Of a stretch of DNA of 64,000 bases, positions 1 to 9,653 are shown piece by piece; positions within the stretch are counted from its first letter, which is position 1, and each line of letters begins with the position of its first letter. The notes under the pieces were generated by a model that did not search any database, was not told where the DNA came from, and was given only the letters and a program-made list of their open reading frames with translations. Position numbers and translations under genes: made by a program. This DNA is from Gemmatimonadaceae bacterium (GTDB lineage Bacteria; Gemmatimonadota; Gemmatimonadetes; Gemmatimonadales; Gemmatimonadaceae), in NCBI GenBank assembly GCA_014377535.1, contig JACMPK010000229.1, forward strand, positions 1-64,000. Reading direction: 5' to 3'.

Positions 1-141
1 CGCGTCGCGCTGAACATCCTTGCCGACTGCTTCCCGGGCCGCTCGATCGTCGGCATTCACGCCGTGGACCTGGTCTGGGGGTTGGGCACCCTGCACTGCC
101 TGACGCAGCAGCAGCCGGCTCCGCGCAACCATCAGCGTTGA
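1..141 (+). CDS. Agmatine deiminase, C-terminal end (partial)
   Basis: The window opens inside this gene; only the last 46 codons are present. The visible end runs from a FPGRSIVGIHAVDLVWG segment into GTLHCLTQQQPA, the conserved tail of the agmatine/peptidyl-arginine deiminase family. The Cys in LHC sits where the family has its nucleophilic cysteine. Agmatine deiminase converts agmatine to N-carbamoylputrescine and ammonia in the cytoplasm, a step of putrescine synthesis from arginine. The reading frame ends at TGA, 28 bases before a strong hairpin. The specific substrate (agmatine rather than peptidyl arginine) is inferred from this short tail only. Confidence 0.85.
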   Translation, partial: RVALNILADCFPGRSIVGIHAVDLVWGLGTLHCLTQQQPAPRNHQR

Positions 142-168
142 ACTGACGCTGCCGCGAGCAGCAAACAC

Positions 169-205
169 GAAGCGCCGCGCGTCGATCATCGACACGCGGC
201 GCTTC
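169..205. terminator. Bidirectional hairpin terminator
   Basis: Perfect 11-bp arms GAAGCGCCGCG / CGCGGCGCTTC enclose a second pairing GTCGAT / ATCGAC. It sits between two convergent genes, the agmatine deiminase end and the membrane protein on the minus strand. There is no long T-tract. Confidence 0.7.
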
Positions 206-239
206 TGTCGTCTGGTACGTCGACACGCCGCCGCGACGG

Positions 240-764
240 CTATTCGGGTGGCATAAGTCCGCGCGGCACCTTCACCGGCACGGAGTCCGCCGGCGGCACC
301 GTGTCGCGCGTGAGCAACCGATTCTTGTGCGAGATGAAGCCGGCCTCGTACGCGACCTTGATTGTCGCCGCCGACGCGGCAAGCGCCGTGACGACCACCG
401 CACCGCGCAGCCACGCCGGCACTACCGGCAACTCGGTCACTAATCCGCGGGACGCCCGCCAGAACGCATACGCCGCCACGCCACCAGCCAGCAGCACCAC
501 CCAGATCGCCTGCTCCGACGCCTCCTCGTGCTCCTCGATGGCATCGCGCTGCACGTACCAGCGCTTCATGTCGACCTGCTCGGCGTTGCCCCCGGTCCAC
601 TGCACCGGGTAGAACGACACGCCGGCGACGACAAGTGCGGCGGTGCCCAGGCGCCAGAGGCTGCGCCGGCGGATGAATGTCGCAAGAATCACGAGCAGCG
701 TGCCGATGATCACCGACAGCACCGGCACGTGGTTGATCATCAGGTGAATGGAGAGGGCGTCCAT
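240..764 (-). CDS. Small integral membrane protein, DUF2231-like
   Basis: A 174-residue protein with four probable membrane helices, around residues 12-27, 40-55, 87-105 and 120-138. The opening HLMINHVPVLSVIIGTLLV resembles the start of small DUF2231-type membrane proteins (histidine-containing first helix), which have no assigned reaction. A polar stretch rich in Glu and Arg (residues about 62-85) lies between helices 2 and 3. It converges on the agmatine deiminase end, with a shared hairpin between them. No operon partner is visible; the upstream gene is divergent. The family name is a guess from the N-terminal motif, whereas the membrane topology is clear. Confidence 0.7.
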   Translation of the reverse strand: MDALSIHLMINHVPVLSVIIGTLLVILATFIRRRSLWRLGTAALVVAGVSFYPVQWTGGNAEQVDMKRWYVQRDAIEEHEEASEQAIWVVLLAGGVAAYAFWRASRGLVTELPVVPAWLRGAVVVTALAASAATIKVAYEAGFISHKNRLLTRDTVPPADSVPVKVPRGLMPPE

Positions 765-941
765 CGGTTTTCATGAAAGGGGAGCGTGAGCGGTCACTCA
801 CGATGACGAACAGCAGGCTGCAGAGAATATCGCACGGGGCACGCGCCGTGACGTCGGCACGGCCGGGGGCGTCTGATCGAGAAGGCCGTCCGATCACCTG
901 GCCTCATTCACCCGGCATCATTCACTCTGCCCCGCTCCTGC

Positions 942-2036
942 ATGCTCCATTCCAGGTCACGTCGCCTTGGCGCTGCGCTGTGCTGCCTCGCAGTCGCATC
1001 GTGCGCCGCACCAGGCCGAGGCACGAACGACCTCTACCTCGGCGCCGCCGGTGCCTGGCAGACGAGTTATGGCGCGATGGCGCATCGCGGCATCGAGCTG
1101 GCTTCGGAGGAGATCAATCAGCAGGGAGGTGTCGATGGGCGATTGGTGCGCGTATCGTTCCGTGACGACCAGGCCGATGGAGGCATGGCCGCCGATGTCG
1201 CTCGCTCCTTCGTGGATGATCCTCAGATCGTCGGCGTGATCGGACATCTGAGTTCCACGGCCATGGTTGCCGCCGCACGAGTCTACGACGGCAGGATGCC
1301 CGTGCTCTCACCATCCGCCACCAGCCCCGATCTGAGCGGCGTCTCGCGGTGGCTGTTCCGGTTGAGTCCGAGCGATTCCGTCACAGGTCGCCGGCTTGGC
1401 GTATTTGCGCGCACGCAGCTCAGGCGCACACGCGTCGGCGTGATCTACGACAACAGCACGAATGGCCGCGGTCTCGTGGAGCCGTTCCTCGATGGACTGG
1501 GCATTGCGCCAGCGGCGCTGGAACCCATCGATCCAACGGGCGACCGCATCGATGTGAACGTCGCGTCGATCGCGCGGCAGAAGCCTGACCTGATCTTCGC
1601 TGTCGGCACCGTATCGGGGCCACGCGTGCTGACGGCGTTGCGAGCGCATGGCATCGCAGTGCCGGTGATTGCCGGCGATGGCTGGAGCGGCATCGAGAAC
1701 GGCATGACGGTGCATGATGTCATGATCGCGCTGCCTTTCTCGAGCGGCGAGGACCGGCCCGACGCGCGCCGCTTCGTCGCGGCGTTCCGTGCCAGGTATC
1801 ACGTGGATCCAGACGCGTATGCCGCACTGTCGTACGACGCCACGCTCGCGATGGCGCGTGCGGCATCTGCCGGCACGTCGCGCGACGGCACACGCGCGGC
1901 TCTTGCCGCACTCCGTGACACACGCGGCTATGCCACCGGCGCGGTGCGGTTCTCGCGGACCGGCGACCCGCTTGGCCGCAGCATGCACCTGCTGCGCATC
2001 GATGGTGCCACGCGCACGTTCGGGGTCATCCAGTGA
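942..2036 (+). CDS. Periplasmic ligand-binding lipoprotein, Leu/Ile/Val-binding (Peripla_BP_6) family
   Basis: A 364-residue protein with a lipoprotein signal (LAVASC, lipid-modified Cys near residue 21). Its Venus-flytrap fold is of the branched-chain amino-acid binding type: [20 protein letters not shown], then [19 protein letters not shown], then [37 protein letters not shown] and [13 protein letters not shown]. Normally such proteins feed an ABC importer, but no permease or ATPase gene is nearby. The next gene, a chemoreceptor, overlaps the stop by 4 bases (GTGA). The likely role is therefore ligand presentation to that receptor rather than transport; this is inference. The ligand is unknown. 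Confidence 0.85.
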   Translation: MLHSRSRRLGAALCCLAVASCAAPGRGTNDLYLGAAGAWQTSYGAMAHRGIELASEEINQQGGVDGRLVRVSFRDDQADGGMAADVARSFVDDPQIVGVIGHLSSTAMVAAARVYDGRMPVLSPSATSPDLSGVSRWLFRLSPSDSVTGRRLGVFARTQLRRTRVGVIYDNSTNGRGLVEPFLDGLGIAPAALEPIDPTGDRIDVNVASIARQKPDLIFAVGTVSGPRVLTALRAHGIAVPVIAGDGWSGIENGMTVHDVMIALPFSSGEDRPDARRFVAAFRARYHVDPDAYAALSYDATLAMARAASAGTSRDGTRAALAALRDTRGYATGAVRFSRTGDPLGRSMHLLRIDGATRTFGVIQ

Positions 2037-3967
2037 TCGCGCGCCTGCTTGCGTCGATCGTGCCGGCCTCGATCGCCGCACGGCTGCAGCAGTCGTTCAT
2101 CGTCCCGAAGACGATCGGGGCGCGCCTCATGCGCTCATTCGTCGTGCTGGCCATCCTGCTCAGCGGCGCAGGGGTGATCGCGTACAACTCGTTGCACTCG
2201 TCCGCGGCGACGGCAACCGCTGCGCTCGAAGTGATTCAGCGTGACGCGCGCCTGTCATCGGAACTGTCGGCAGCTGTTGCGGAAGAGATGCAAGCCGCGG
2301 GACTCTACCTGCGCGATCGCGATCCGACAGCGCTGGAGACTTTTCGGCGCCTGAACTTCCAGACGCATCGCATCACGCGTTCCATGAATCGTCAGACCAC
2401 GCGCGAGTCGGATCACATCTCGCTCGTGGCGACGGTGGATCGCACACTGTCCAGCGTGGAAGTGACGTACGCGCGCGCACACCGCCACCTGGAGATGGGT
2501 GACACGGCCGCGGCGCGCCGCGAGGAAGCGGGCGTGAGTGCCGGTGTACGACAGCTGCTCGGTGCCATTGACCGGCTGGGCTCACTCACGGAACGGCAGG
2601 TGACGATGGTTGCTGCTGACATGCGGCGTGAGGCCGAGGAACGCGCGCTGGCGGTGCTGCTCGTGTTCGGCGGCGTGCTGATCATCGGCACACTGCTTGT
2701 GGGCACCACGCTGCGTTCCATCAACAACCCGCTGCACCAGCTGGTGAAGCACGCCGACGCCCTCAGCCGCGGCGCATTCGACACGCGCACCACGACACGC
2801 ATGCCGGGCGAGTTCGAGAAGATCGCCGCGGCGTTGAACGAGGCCGGCACATCACTTGGCGTGCTCGCGACAGCCACGGCGGCAACGGCTTCCGAGCTGG
2901 CCGCATCGTCGAGCGAACTGTCGCACGTCAGCGACCGCATCGCGCACAAGGCGACGGAGGTCTCGCATGTGATGGAGAACGTCACGCGCGGTGCAGAAAA
3001 TCAGGTCGGGATGCTGAAGAAGATCGACGCCGAGCTGGTGGCGAATGGCGAGCGCGCACTCGAGGTGCGCCTCGAGGCGGGGTCCGTCGCGATGCTCGCG
3101 AACTCCATTGAAAAGGAAGCAATGGAAAAGCGCCGGACGATTGAACGGGCGCTGGCCGTGATGCTGGATATTCGCACCTCGGTGCAGACGGCAAGCCGCA
3201 CCGCGGAGTCGCTGCACGGGGTGACCGACGGCATCGCGCAGTTCGTGACATCGGTGGGCCGCATTGCGGAGCAGACCAACATGCTGGCGTTGAACGCTGC
3301 GATCGAGGCTGCACGCGCAGGCGATGCCGGTCGCGGCTTCGTGGTGGTGGCCGACGAGGTGCGCAAGCTCGCCGAGGCTGCACAGCGTGCCGCCGACGAC
3401 GTGGCGCGACTGACGAGTGCAATCACCGGCCGCGTGAACGAGACCGTGAGCACCATGCAGCGCAGCGCGGGCCTGGTCGGCGAGATCGAGACGGTGGGGC
3501 GTGATGTCGGCGCCGCACTGGAGAGCATCAGCGCGTCGGCGGAGCGTACCGTGGTTGCCGCGGCGAACCTGAGCGAGATCGCGGCGCACAACTCCACGCA
3601 GATGGCCAGCGTGCAGGCATCGCTGAGCGTGGTAGCCGGCGATGCGATCGGCCATGCGACGAGCGCGCAGCAGGCAAATGCATCAGCGCAGGAACAGAGC
3701 GCGGCTTGTCAGCAGATGAGCGCGGCGTCGCAGGTACTGCACGGCCGGAGCAATCGCCTGCGCGCGCTGGTGGAGACGCGCGGTGCCGTGGGTACGACGC
3801 CGGGCAGCACATCGGAGTTCATGGTCGCGCGGAGGTCCGACCCCATGCCGTCCACGCGCGAGGGCGGCACGCCCACGCACGTGAGGAGCGTGACGCCGCT
3901 CAACAGCCGGCGCGTGCTGAACCGTGCTCCGGCACCGCCGACTCGTGCCGGAAAGCGGCCGGCGTAG
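2033..3967 (+). CDS. Methyl-accepting chemotaxis protein
   Basis: A 644-residue chemoreceptor starting with GTG inside the stop of the preceding gene. It has a first membrane helix near residues 38-55, a helical sensor region (about 60-200), a second helix ([19 protein letters not shown], about 205-223), a HAMP domain (about 225-280) and a long cytoplasmic coiled coil. The signalling tip around residues 410-448 reads [19 protein letters not shown] then [15 protein letters not shown], the diagnostic CheA/CheW-binding hairpin. No CheR-tethering pentapeptide ends the protein; the tail is a basic, Pro-rich linker. The four-helix-bundle sensor and the coupled binding lipoprotein suggest an indirect ligand sensor. 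Confidence 0.95.
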   Translation: MIARLLASIVPASIAARLQQSFIVPKTIGARLMRSFVVLAILLSGAGVIAYNSLHSSAATATAALEVIQRDARLSSELSAAVAEEMQAAGLYLRDRDPTALETFRRLNFQTHRITRSMNRQTTRESDHISLVATVDRTLSSVEVTYARAHRHLEMGDTAAARREEAGVSAGVRQLLGAIDRLGSLTERQVTMVAADMRREAEERALAVLLVFGGVLIIGTLLVGTTLRSINNPLHQLVKHADALSRGAFDTRTTTRMPGEFEKIAAALNEAGTSLGVLATATAATASELAASSSELSHVSDRIAHKATEVSHVMENVTRGAENQVGMLKKIDAELVANGERALEVRLEAGSVAMLANSIEKEAMEKRRTIERALAVMLDIRTSVQTASRTAESLHGVTDGIAQFVTSVGRIAEQTNMLALNAAIEAARAGDAGRGFVVVADEVRKLAEAAQRAADDVARLTSAITGRVNETVSTMQRSAGLVGEIETVGRDVGAALESISASAERTVVAAANLSEIAAHNSTQMASVQASLSVVAGDAIGHATSAQQANASAQEQSAACQQMSAASQVLHGRSNRLRALVETRGAVGTTPGSTSEFMVARRSDPMPSTREGGTPTHVRSVTPLNSRRVLNRAPAPPTRAGKRPA

Positions 3968-3976
3968 GTCCCGCGG

Positions 3977-4705
3977 TCATGACGTCGGCACGTCCTTCTT
4001 CCGCAGCCTGATGTTCAGCATTTCCGTCAGCACCGAGAATGCCATCGCGAAGTACGTGTACCCCTTCGGGATGTGGAATCCGGTGCCCTCTGCCACGAGA
4101 TTCGTGCCGATCAGCACCAGGAACGACAGCGCAAGCATCTTCACCGTCGGGTGATGGTCCACGAAGGCGCTGATGGGCGACGCGGCGACGAGCATGATCG
4201 CCAGCGCGATCACGTTGGCGGCGACCATGATCTCGATGTGCGGAACCATGCCGACCGCCGTGATCACCGAGTCGAGCGAGAACACGATGTCGATCACCAT
4301 GATCTGCAGCACCACGAACACGAGGCCGCGCTGCGCCGCCCTGCTCTTGGTGATCATGTCGGCCTTCTCGTTCTCTTCCAGCTTGTGATGGATTTCGGTG
4401 GTTGCCTTGCCGATCAGGAACAGGCCGCCGACGATCAGGATCAGGTCCTTGCCCGAGACACTGTGCTTCAGGATGGTGAACAGCGGTGTCGTGAGCTTCA
4501 TGATCCAGGTGATGCTGAACAGCAGCATCATGCGCGTGACGAACGCACCCGCCAGGCCCAGCCGCCGCGCCCGCGGCTGCAGCTCCGTCGGTAGCGCACC
4601 GGCAAGGATCGAAATGAAGATGATGTTGTCGATGCCGAGCACGATCTCGAGGACCGAGAGCGTGGCCAGTCCGATCAGGCCATCGGTCGTGAGGAGATGT
4701 GACAT
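3977..4705 (-). CDS. TerC-family integral membrane protein
   Basis: A 242-residue TerC/Alx-type protein. Start set at the ATG before SHLLTTDGLIGLATLSVLEI; an in-frame ATG eight codons earlier is less family-like. It carries the signature ELIxGIDN-type motif (LEIVLGIDNIIFISIL) and the second acidic motif IDIVFSLDSVITAVGMV, in seven or so helices. Members export metal ions such as Mn2+ or protect against tellurite; these acidic motifs in helices are thought to bind the metal. It lies convergent with the chemoreceptor, 9 bases from its stop. No tellurite genes accompany it, so a metal-homeostasis role is the more likely one. Confidence 0.92.
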   Translation of the reverse strand: MSHLLTTDGLIGLATLSVLEIVLGIDNIIFISILAGALPTELQPRARRLGLAGAFVTRMMLLFSITWIMKLTTPLFTILKHSVSGKDLILIVGGLFLIGKATTEIHHKLEENEKADMITKSRAAQRGLVFVVLQIMVIDIVFSLDSVITAVGMVPHIEIMVAANVIALAIMLVAASPISAFVDHHPTVKMLALSFLVLIGTNLVAEGTGFHIPKGYTYFAMAFSVLTEMLNIRLRKKDVPTS

Positions 4706-4829
4706 GGGCGCGGCTGGAAGACATGGCATGCGCGGCAGTGCCGATTTCGGCAGTGCCTCGCATGGCAGAAGTTACCTGAGCAGTGGTCGCGACGACGATG
4801 CTGCTGCCGCGTGATTCACCGTCGACGTG

Positions 4830-6515
4830 TCACTGACGGCACTGGCCATTCGGGTCCGGCTTCGGCTTGTCCACCGCCGGCCGCGCGCCATTGCCGACGG
4901 TCACGAGCAGGTCACGCACGTAGTTCGTGATGCGGTTGTAATGCGTGTAGTCGATGTACTGCGGCTCGTCGGTGACCTGGTGATAGTCGCCGTGCAGGCC
5001 GGTGAAGAAGAACGCAACCGGTATGCCGAAGCGCGCGTAACTGTAGTGGTCGCTGCGGCAATAGATGTTTTCCGGATGGCCGTCCGCGTCGAGCCGGTAG
5101 TCGATGTCCAGCGGCGTGCGTGATGCCTTCGCCAGCGAGTCCACCGTGGCGCCAAGCATGGATGACAACCGCCTCGATCCGACGACGCCGACATACGCCG
5201 GCCCGCCGCCCTTCGTGTCGAGCAGGCTGCCGCGCCCGATCATGTCGATGTTGACCTGCGCCACGATCGAGTCGCGCGCGACGGGCATGTGCTCGCTGAA
5301 CCACTGTGAGCCGAGCAGCCCTTTCTCTTCACCCGTGTGCCAGACGAAGAGTATCGAGCGCTTCGGCTTCAGGCGTGACGCCGCAATGTTCTCCGCGATC
5401 TCGAGCACGGCCATGGAACCGGAGCCATCGTCATCGGCGCCGTTGAAGATGCTGTCCTTCCGCGCGGGACGCAGGCGGCGCAGGCTGTCGAGGTTCACGC
5501 GCACCGACGCACCCTGCTCGGCGGTCAGCGGCGGCAAGCCGGCATATGCGCCGGCAAGCGTCCAGGCGTCGCGCTTGTAGGCGTGCAGCGAATCGTGATC
5601 GACCGGTGCCTGGTTGTAACCGTCGTGATCATTATGAGCGCCAACCGCCACGTACTGGTGCTTCAGCACCGGATCGCTGCCGGGAATCATGGCGACCACG
5701 TTGAATGCCGGCGATGGCGTTTCACCGAACGACAGCATGGGCGCGGCGATCGGCGTACCCGCCTGCATCGGTGTCAGTGCAGACGACTCCGCGCCGAACA
5801 CCGCCTGAACTGCACGATCCGAAAGGACCATCACAGCCGGCACGCTGTCGGCAGATGCGCCCTGCGCGGGCACCGACATGCCGGGCACGCGGAAGAAGCC
5901 GATGTACTGCGCCGGCAACGGCGCACCAATCACCAGCGCGATGCCTGCCGCGCGGGCAAGCCCGCTGGTGGGTGGAATGGGAGCCATGCTCAAGCCGTTC
6001 ACGCGAACCACGACGAGCTTCCCCGTCGCCTGCTCAACCGTCAGCGACTTCACGGCATCACTCATCATGCCGCCGTAGATCACCGGTACGCCGCTGATGC
6101 CGCGCGGCACGCCACGACGCACCGGCAGCGGCACGATGTCGGACCATGCTGCGAGCGGCGTGGTGCCGACCGACGCGGTGAATTCCGTCGCCCAGCCGCG
6201 CCGCACCAGCGGCACCTGCTGCAGGTACGTGCCGTTGTCGCCCATCGGCGTCAGGCGCAGTCGCGTGAGCTCGCGCTCCACATACCGCAGTGCGCGGCGA
6301 TTGCCCTCCGTGCTCGTCTCGCGACCCTGCATGGAATCATCGGCGAAGATGTAGAGCCGCGTCATCAGGTCGGCTGCCGTGATTGCCGGCGAGGTTGGTC
6401 GCGGCGCGTGGGTGCGCGGCAGCTCGGTCGTCGCAGCGCGAGCGCGTGCCGGCATCTGCGCAACCGCGGTCAGCGGAAGCGCGAGCGTCAGGAACAACAA
6501 TCGGGTACTGATCAC
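4830..6515 (-). CDS. Secreted M28-family zinc peptidase
   Basis: A 561-residue exported metallopeptidase with a signal peptide (LLFLTLALPLTAVAQ, cut near residue 19). A protease-associated-like insert occupies about residues 110-265. The catalytic domain follows with the zinc ligands in order: HNDHDG, NGADDDGSGS, HTGEEKGLLGS (catalytic Glu and Glu ligand) and NIDMIGR, with the last His near GLHGDYHQVTDEP. M28 enzymes are aminopeptidases or carboxypeptidases. Length and PA insert are typical of the larger secreted forms. The C-terminus (KPDPNGQCRQ) is an unstructured tail. It stands alone between TerC and a lipoprotein gene on the same strand. Confidence 0.93.
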   Translation of the reverse strand: MISTRLLFLTLALPLTAVAQMPARARAATTELPRTHAPRPTSPAITAADLMTRLYIFADDSMQGRETSTEGNRRALRYVERELTRLRLTPMGDNGTYLQQVPLVRRGWATEFTASVGTTPLAAWSDIVPLPVRRGVPRGISGVPVIYGGMMSDAVKSLTVEQATGKLVVVRVNGLSMAPIPPTSGLARAAGIALVIGAPLPAQYIGFFRVPGMSVPAQGASADSVPAVMVLSDRAVQAVFGAESSALTPMQAGTPIAAPMLSFGETPSPAFNVVAMIPGSDPVLKHQYVAVGAHNDHDGYNQAPVDHDSLHAYKRDAWTLAGAYAGLPPLTAEQGASVRVNLDSLRRLRPARKDSIFNGADDDGSGSMAVLEIAENIAASRLKPKRSILFVWHTGEEKGLLGSQWFSEHMPVARDSIVAQVNIDMIGRGSLLDTKGGGPAYVGVVGSRRLSSMLGATVDSLAKASRTPLDIDYRLDADGHPENIYCRSDHYSYARFGIPVAFFFTGLHGDYHQVTDEPQYIDYTHYNRITNYVRDLLVTVGNGARPAVDKPKPDPNGQCRQ

Positions 6516-6611
6516 AAATCTCTGGTCAAGGGGAAAATGTGCGAGGTCATACGATGCACTGCATGGCCGCTGGTGCCGTCACTGCAGGTTGCGAGTGCGG
6601 CGCGCTGAATC

Positions 6612-7427
6612 CTACGGTGTGCGGCCGGCGGCCTTCCACTGGATGGACGAGAACAGGCGCGCATCCATCGGCGTGTTCAGCTGCACCTCGGTGTACTGCT
6701 CACGGAAAAACTGCCTGCCATCGCGCAGGAACATGATCTCGTGCACGACCGGCACGCCGTCGATCATACGGTAGTCGCCCAGGCGGTACTCCGTGGACGG
6801 TCGCGCAGCTGTCAGGCCGGTGCCCTGCGCCGGCCGGTCGATCACGCGCAGCGCGACCCAGCTCTGCGCATCGACCCAGACCTGCGAAGTGGCGAGATCC
6901 TTCGGGCCGGTGCCGCCGACGACCCAGACCGGGCGCCCGGCAAACGTGTCTGCGCGAAACCTGGCCAGATCCACGCCGAGCGTCGTGAGCTGGCGCACCG
7001 TGTTCGCCAGCGGTTGCCCATACACGTCGGCCGTCAGCACCAGCAGGATGTTCAGCTGCGGCGTGGTGCGCGACAGCCGGCCGCCTTCGAACGAGTACAC
7101 GTTGCCGTCGGCATAAATAGCACCATTGTTGCCGGACGCCGGCTGGAACTCGATGCGCAGGCGGCCCGGCAGCAGCATGAACCCCTTCCACTGGCTGCGG
7201 TCTGTGCGCCCGTTGGCCAGGAAGCGTGTGTTCTCCTGCGTGAACTGCATGGTGCGAAACCACGTGCCCTCGTAGCGCGAGAGCATGCGCTGCACCACGT
7301 CGGTGCCACTAACGGGCTTCGGCGGCGCCGCGGGTCCGCGGCTCGCAGACACGCAACCGGACACGGCGAGCGCCAACGCGCATGACGGTGCGAGTGACAG
7401 CGGGCGCAGCCAACGGAGGTGGATCAT
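6612..7427 (-). CDS. Hypothetical lipoprotein, possibly LolA-like fold
   Basis: A 271-residue lipoprotein: positively charged start, hydrophobic core, then VSGC with the Cys at about residue 25. The mature part begins with a Pro-rich linker and then helix and beta-strand text (VVQRMLSRYEGTWFRTMQFTQENTRF, LLPGRLRIEFQP, VYSFEGGRL, WVVGG). That order resembles outer-membrane lipoprotein-sorting or DUF4292-like proteins that wrap lipids, but no diagnostic motif is complete. It is transcribed 96 bases upstream of the M28 peptidase on the same strand. Its ATG overlaps the stop of a possible small membrane reading frame (ATGA). Function unknown. Confidence 0.75.
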   Translation of the reverse strand: MIHLRWLRPLSLAPSCALALAVSGCVSASRGPAAPPKPVSGTDVVQRMLSRYEGTWFRTMQFTQENTRFLANGRTDRSQWKGFMLLPGRLRIEFQPASGNNGAIYADGNVYSFEGGRLSRTTPQLNILLVLTADVYGQPLANTVRQLTTLGVDLARFRADTFAGRPVWVVGGTGPKDLATSQVWVDAQSWVALRVIDRPAQGTGLTAARPSTEYRLGDYRMIDGVPVVHEIMFLRDGRQFFREQYTEVQLNTPMDARLFSSIQWKAAGRTP

Positions 7428-7585
7428 GACGCAACGAGGTAGAGGAAGTCAGGTGCCGGGCGCGCAGCGACCGCAGCGAGCAGGAAGAACATGAGCGACG
7501 CACGCCAGAGCGCAGGCAGGGCCGGGCCGGGGCGCAGGCGGTGAGGGCCGCCGCGGCAGCGGAACGGTGAATTAGACGACAACAT
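7424..7585 (-). CDS. Possible small membrane protein upstream of the lipoprotein
   Basis: A 53-codon frame (start placed at the ATG of MLSSNSPF) ends in one hydrophobic helix, LWRASLMFFLLAAVAA. Its TGA overlaps the lipoprotein ATG as ATGA, the pattern of translational coupling. No Shine-Dalgarno sequence is evident and no family is recognised, so it may be a chance frame in GC-rich DNA. Confidence 0.25.
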   Translation of the reverse strand: MLSSNSPFRCRGGPHRLRPGPALPALWRASLMFFLLAAVAARPAPDFLYLVAS

Positions 7586-7728
7586 GAAGATGCCGCTCAT
7601 CGCCGCCATTGCACCACCCTCCCTGCCGGCGCTGCAGCCGGCTGGCGGCGGCGATACGAAAAGGCAGGCCCTGAAACGGCAATGCCGCGTTGTGCGTCGC
7701 CGACCGGGGCCGTTACCCTTGGCATACG

Positions 7729-8466
7729 ATGTCATCACTCACGCACACACCAGGTCACCGTCCGGCAGTCGTCCTGCTCAGCGGTGGGCTGGATTCCACC
7801 ACCGTGCTCGCGCATGCTGTTGCCGAGGGCTATGCGGCGCATGCGCTGACCTTCCGCTACGGCCAGCGGCACCAGCACGAAATCGAGGCAGCCCGACGGA
7901 TCGCCATCACGCTCGGCGCCAGCGGCCACGCCATCCTCGACATCGACCTGCGCGGCTTCGGCGGCTCGGCGCTCACGGACGCGTCGATCGCGGTACCGAA
8001 GGACCGCAGCGCCGATGACCTCATGCACGGGATTCCCGTGACCTACGTGCCGGCCCGCAACACGATATTCCTGTCGTTTGCCCTGGCCTACGCCGAGGTC
8101 CTCGGCGCCAGCGACATCTTCATCGGTGTCAACGCGCTGGATTATTCCGGCTATCCAGACTGCCGCCCGGAATTCATCAGCGCCTTCGAGACGCTGGCGA
8201 ACCTGGCTACCGCGTCGGCCGTGGAAGGGCGCACGACGGTCGTGATCCGCGCCCCATTGCAGCAGATGACCAAGCGGCAGATTGTGGAGTTCGGGGTCTC
8301 GCTGGGCGTGGATTACAGCTGTACCATCAGCTGCTACGACCCGAGCGAAGATGGCGGCGCCTGCGGGCACTGCGATGCCTGCCAGCTGCGTCACAGGGGC
8401 TTTCGCGAAGCGGGCGTGCCCGACCCGACGCGCTATGCCGTCGCACCCGCGGAGCCGGGCCGATGA
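7729..8466 (+). CDS. queC: 7-cyano-7-deazaguanine synthase
   Basis: A 245-residue cytoplasmic enzyme that makes preQ0 from 7-carboxy-7-deazaguanine, ammonia and ATP. The start is the ATG before [11 protein letters not shown]. Diagnostic features are the PP-loop [46 protein letters not shown], and the C-terminal zinc site C-(x)n-CGHCDAC. Stop and queE start overlap (ATGA), and queE-queD is joined the same way, giving a tight three-gene operon for preQ0, the precursor of queuosine in tRNA. No preQ1 riboswitch could be recognised in the 300 bases upstream. Confidence 0.97.
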   Translation: MSSLTHTPGHRPAVVLLSGGLDSTTVLAHAVAEGYAAHALTFRYGQRHQHEIEAARRIAITLGASGHAILDIDLRGFGGSALTDASIAVPKDRSADDLMHGIPVTYVPARNTIFLSFALAYAEVLGASDIFIGVNALDYSGYPDCRPEFISAFETLANLATASAVEGRTTVVIRAPLQQMTKRQIVEFGVSLGVDYSCTISCYDPSEDGGACGHCDACQLRHRGFREAGVPDPTRYAVAPAEPGR

Positions 8467-9107
8467 CGTATGCGATCAAGGAGTGTTTTTATACCCTGCA
8501 GGGCGAGGGTGCACAGAGTGGTCGCCCGGCGGTGTTCCTGCGCTTCGCCGGTTGCAACCTGTGGACCGGTCGCGAAGCCGATCGCGCAACCGCCGTCTGC
8601 CGGTTCTGCGACACGGACTTCGTGGGCATCGGGCCTGACGGCGGCAAGTTCACGAGTGCCACCGCACTGGCGGCGCATGTGGACGCGCGATGGCCCGCAG
8701 GCAGCGGCCCGCGTGCACGAAAGCTGGTCGTCTGCACCGGCGGTGAGCCGCTGCTGCAGCTGGACGAACCCGCAATCGAGGCGCTGCATGCGTGCGGCTT
8801 CGAGGTGGCGGTCGAGACCAACGGCACACAGTCGGCGCCGCCCGGGCTGGATCACATCTGCGTGAGCCCGAAAGCCAACGCACCGCTCGTGCTGACCAGC
8901 GGCACGGAGCTCAAGCTTGTATATCCGCAAGCCGAGCCCGATGCACAACCCGAGTGCTTCGCCGACCTGGATTTCCGGATGTTTTTCCTGCAGCCGATGG
9001 ATGGCCCCGACGGGGCTGCGAACGTGCGTGCCGCACTGGCGTACTGCCTTGCCCATCCGCAGTGGCGGCTGAGCCTCCAGACTCACAAGTGGCTGGACAT
9101 CCGATGA
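8463..9107 (+). CDS. queE: 7-carboxy-7-deazaguanine synthase
   Basis: A 214-residue radical-SAM enzyme that contracts 6-carboxytetrahydropterin to 7-carboxy-7-deazaguanine. The opening [19 protein letters not shown] is typical. The 4Fe-4S site is the expanded C-x14-C-x2-C form (Cys of AGCNLW, then CRFC), as in the longer QueE group. TGGEPLLQL and ETNGT follow for SAM and substrate binding. Middle gene of queC-queE-queD, overlapping both neighbours by 4 bases. Confidence 0.97.
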   Translation: MTYAIKECFYTLQGEGAQSGRPAVFLRFAGCNLWTGREADRATAVCRFCDTDFVGIGPDGGKFTSATALAAHVDARWPAGSGPRARKLVVCTGGEPLLQLDEPAIEALHACGFEVAVETNGTQSAPPGLDHICVSPKANAPLVLTSGTELKLVYPQAEPDAQPECFADLDFRMFFLQPMDGPDGAANVRAALAYCLAHPQWRLSLQTHKWLDIR

Positions 9108-9499
9108 GCACTGCCGGACATATCGTGGAACTGCACCGGGACGTGACGTTCGAGGCCGCGCACCTGCTGCCGCACGTGCCGCCGGGGCACAAGTGCGCGC
9201 GACTGCACGGGCATTCATTCCGCATTCGCCTGGTCGTCAGCGGCCCGGTCGATCCGCATACCGGCTGGCTGATGGACTTTGGCGACATCAAGGCCGCCTG
9301 GGCGCCGCTGGACGCGCAATTGGATCATTTCTACCTGAATGACATCGAGGGTCTCGAGAATCCCACCAGTGAGATGCTCGCGCGGTGGATCTGGGATCGG
9401 CTCGTGGGCACGCTGCCGCAGCTCAGTGCCGTGCATGTGTACGAGACCTGCACGTCCGGCTGCATCTACCGCGGCGAGCAGGCGACGAGCGCCGGATGA
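9104..9499 (+). CDS. queD: 6-carboxy-5,6,7,8-tetrahydropterin synthase
   Basis: A 131-residue enzyme of the PTPS/QueD family, converting dihydroneopterin triphosphate to 6-carboxytetrahydropterin. The ATG lies inside the queE stop (ATGA). Zinc ligands are visible: His in FEAAHLLP, then CARLHGHSF (catalytic Cys plus two His). [15 protein letters not shown] and [12 protein letters not shown] complete the family pattern, and the usual catalytic Glu lies near VYETCTSGC. The three genes supply preQ0 from GTP-derived pterin. QueF and Tgt genes are not in the window. Confidence 0.96.
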   Translation: MSTAGHIVELHRDVTFEAAHLLPHVPPGHKCARLHGHSFRIRLVVSGPVDPHTGWLMDFGDIKAAWAPLDAQLDHFYLNDIEGLENPTSEMLARWIWDRLVGTLPQLSAVHVYETCTSGCIYRGEQATSAG

Positions 9500-9653
9500 C
9501 CGTCAGGTGACCACTGCGTCACCGCTGCGGCGGTCGACGCGCGACATCCCGGCGCGGCCGCAACGCCTCGTACCGCGAGCACGTTGCTTCAGGCATTATT
9601 CCGCCTGCGCCTCGCCTCCCGAGCCGCCTTTGAACACCAGCCGGAGACTCCCC

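Noticed and set aside
7428-7728. preQ1 riboswitch upstream of queC
   Set aside because: No pseudoknot-like element could be recognised; the gap is GC-rich and featureless.
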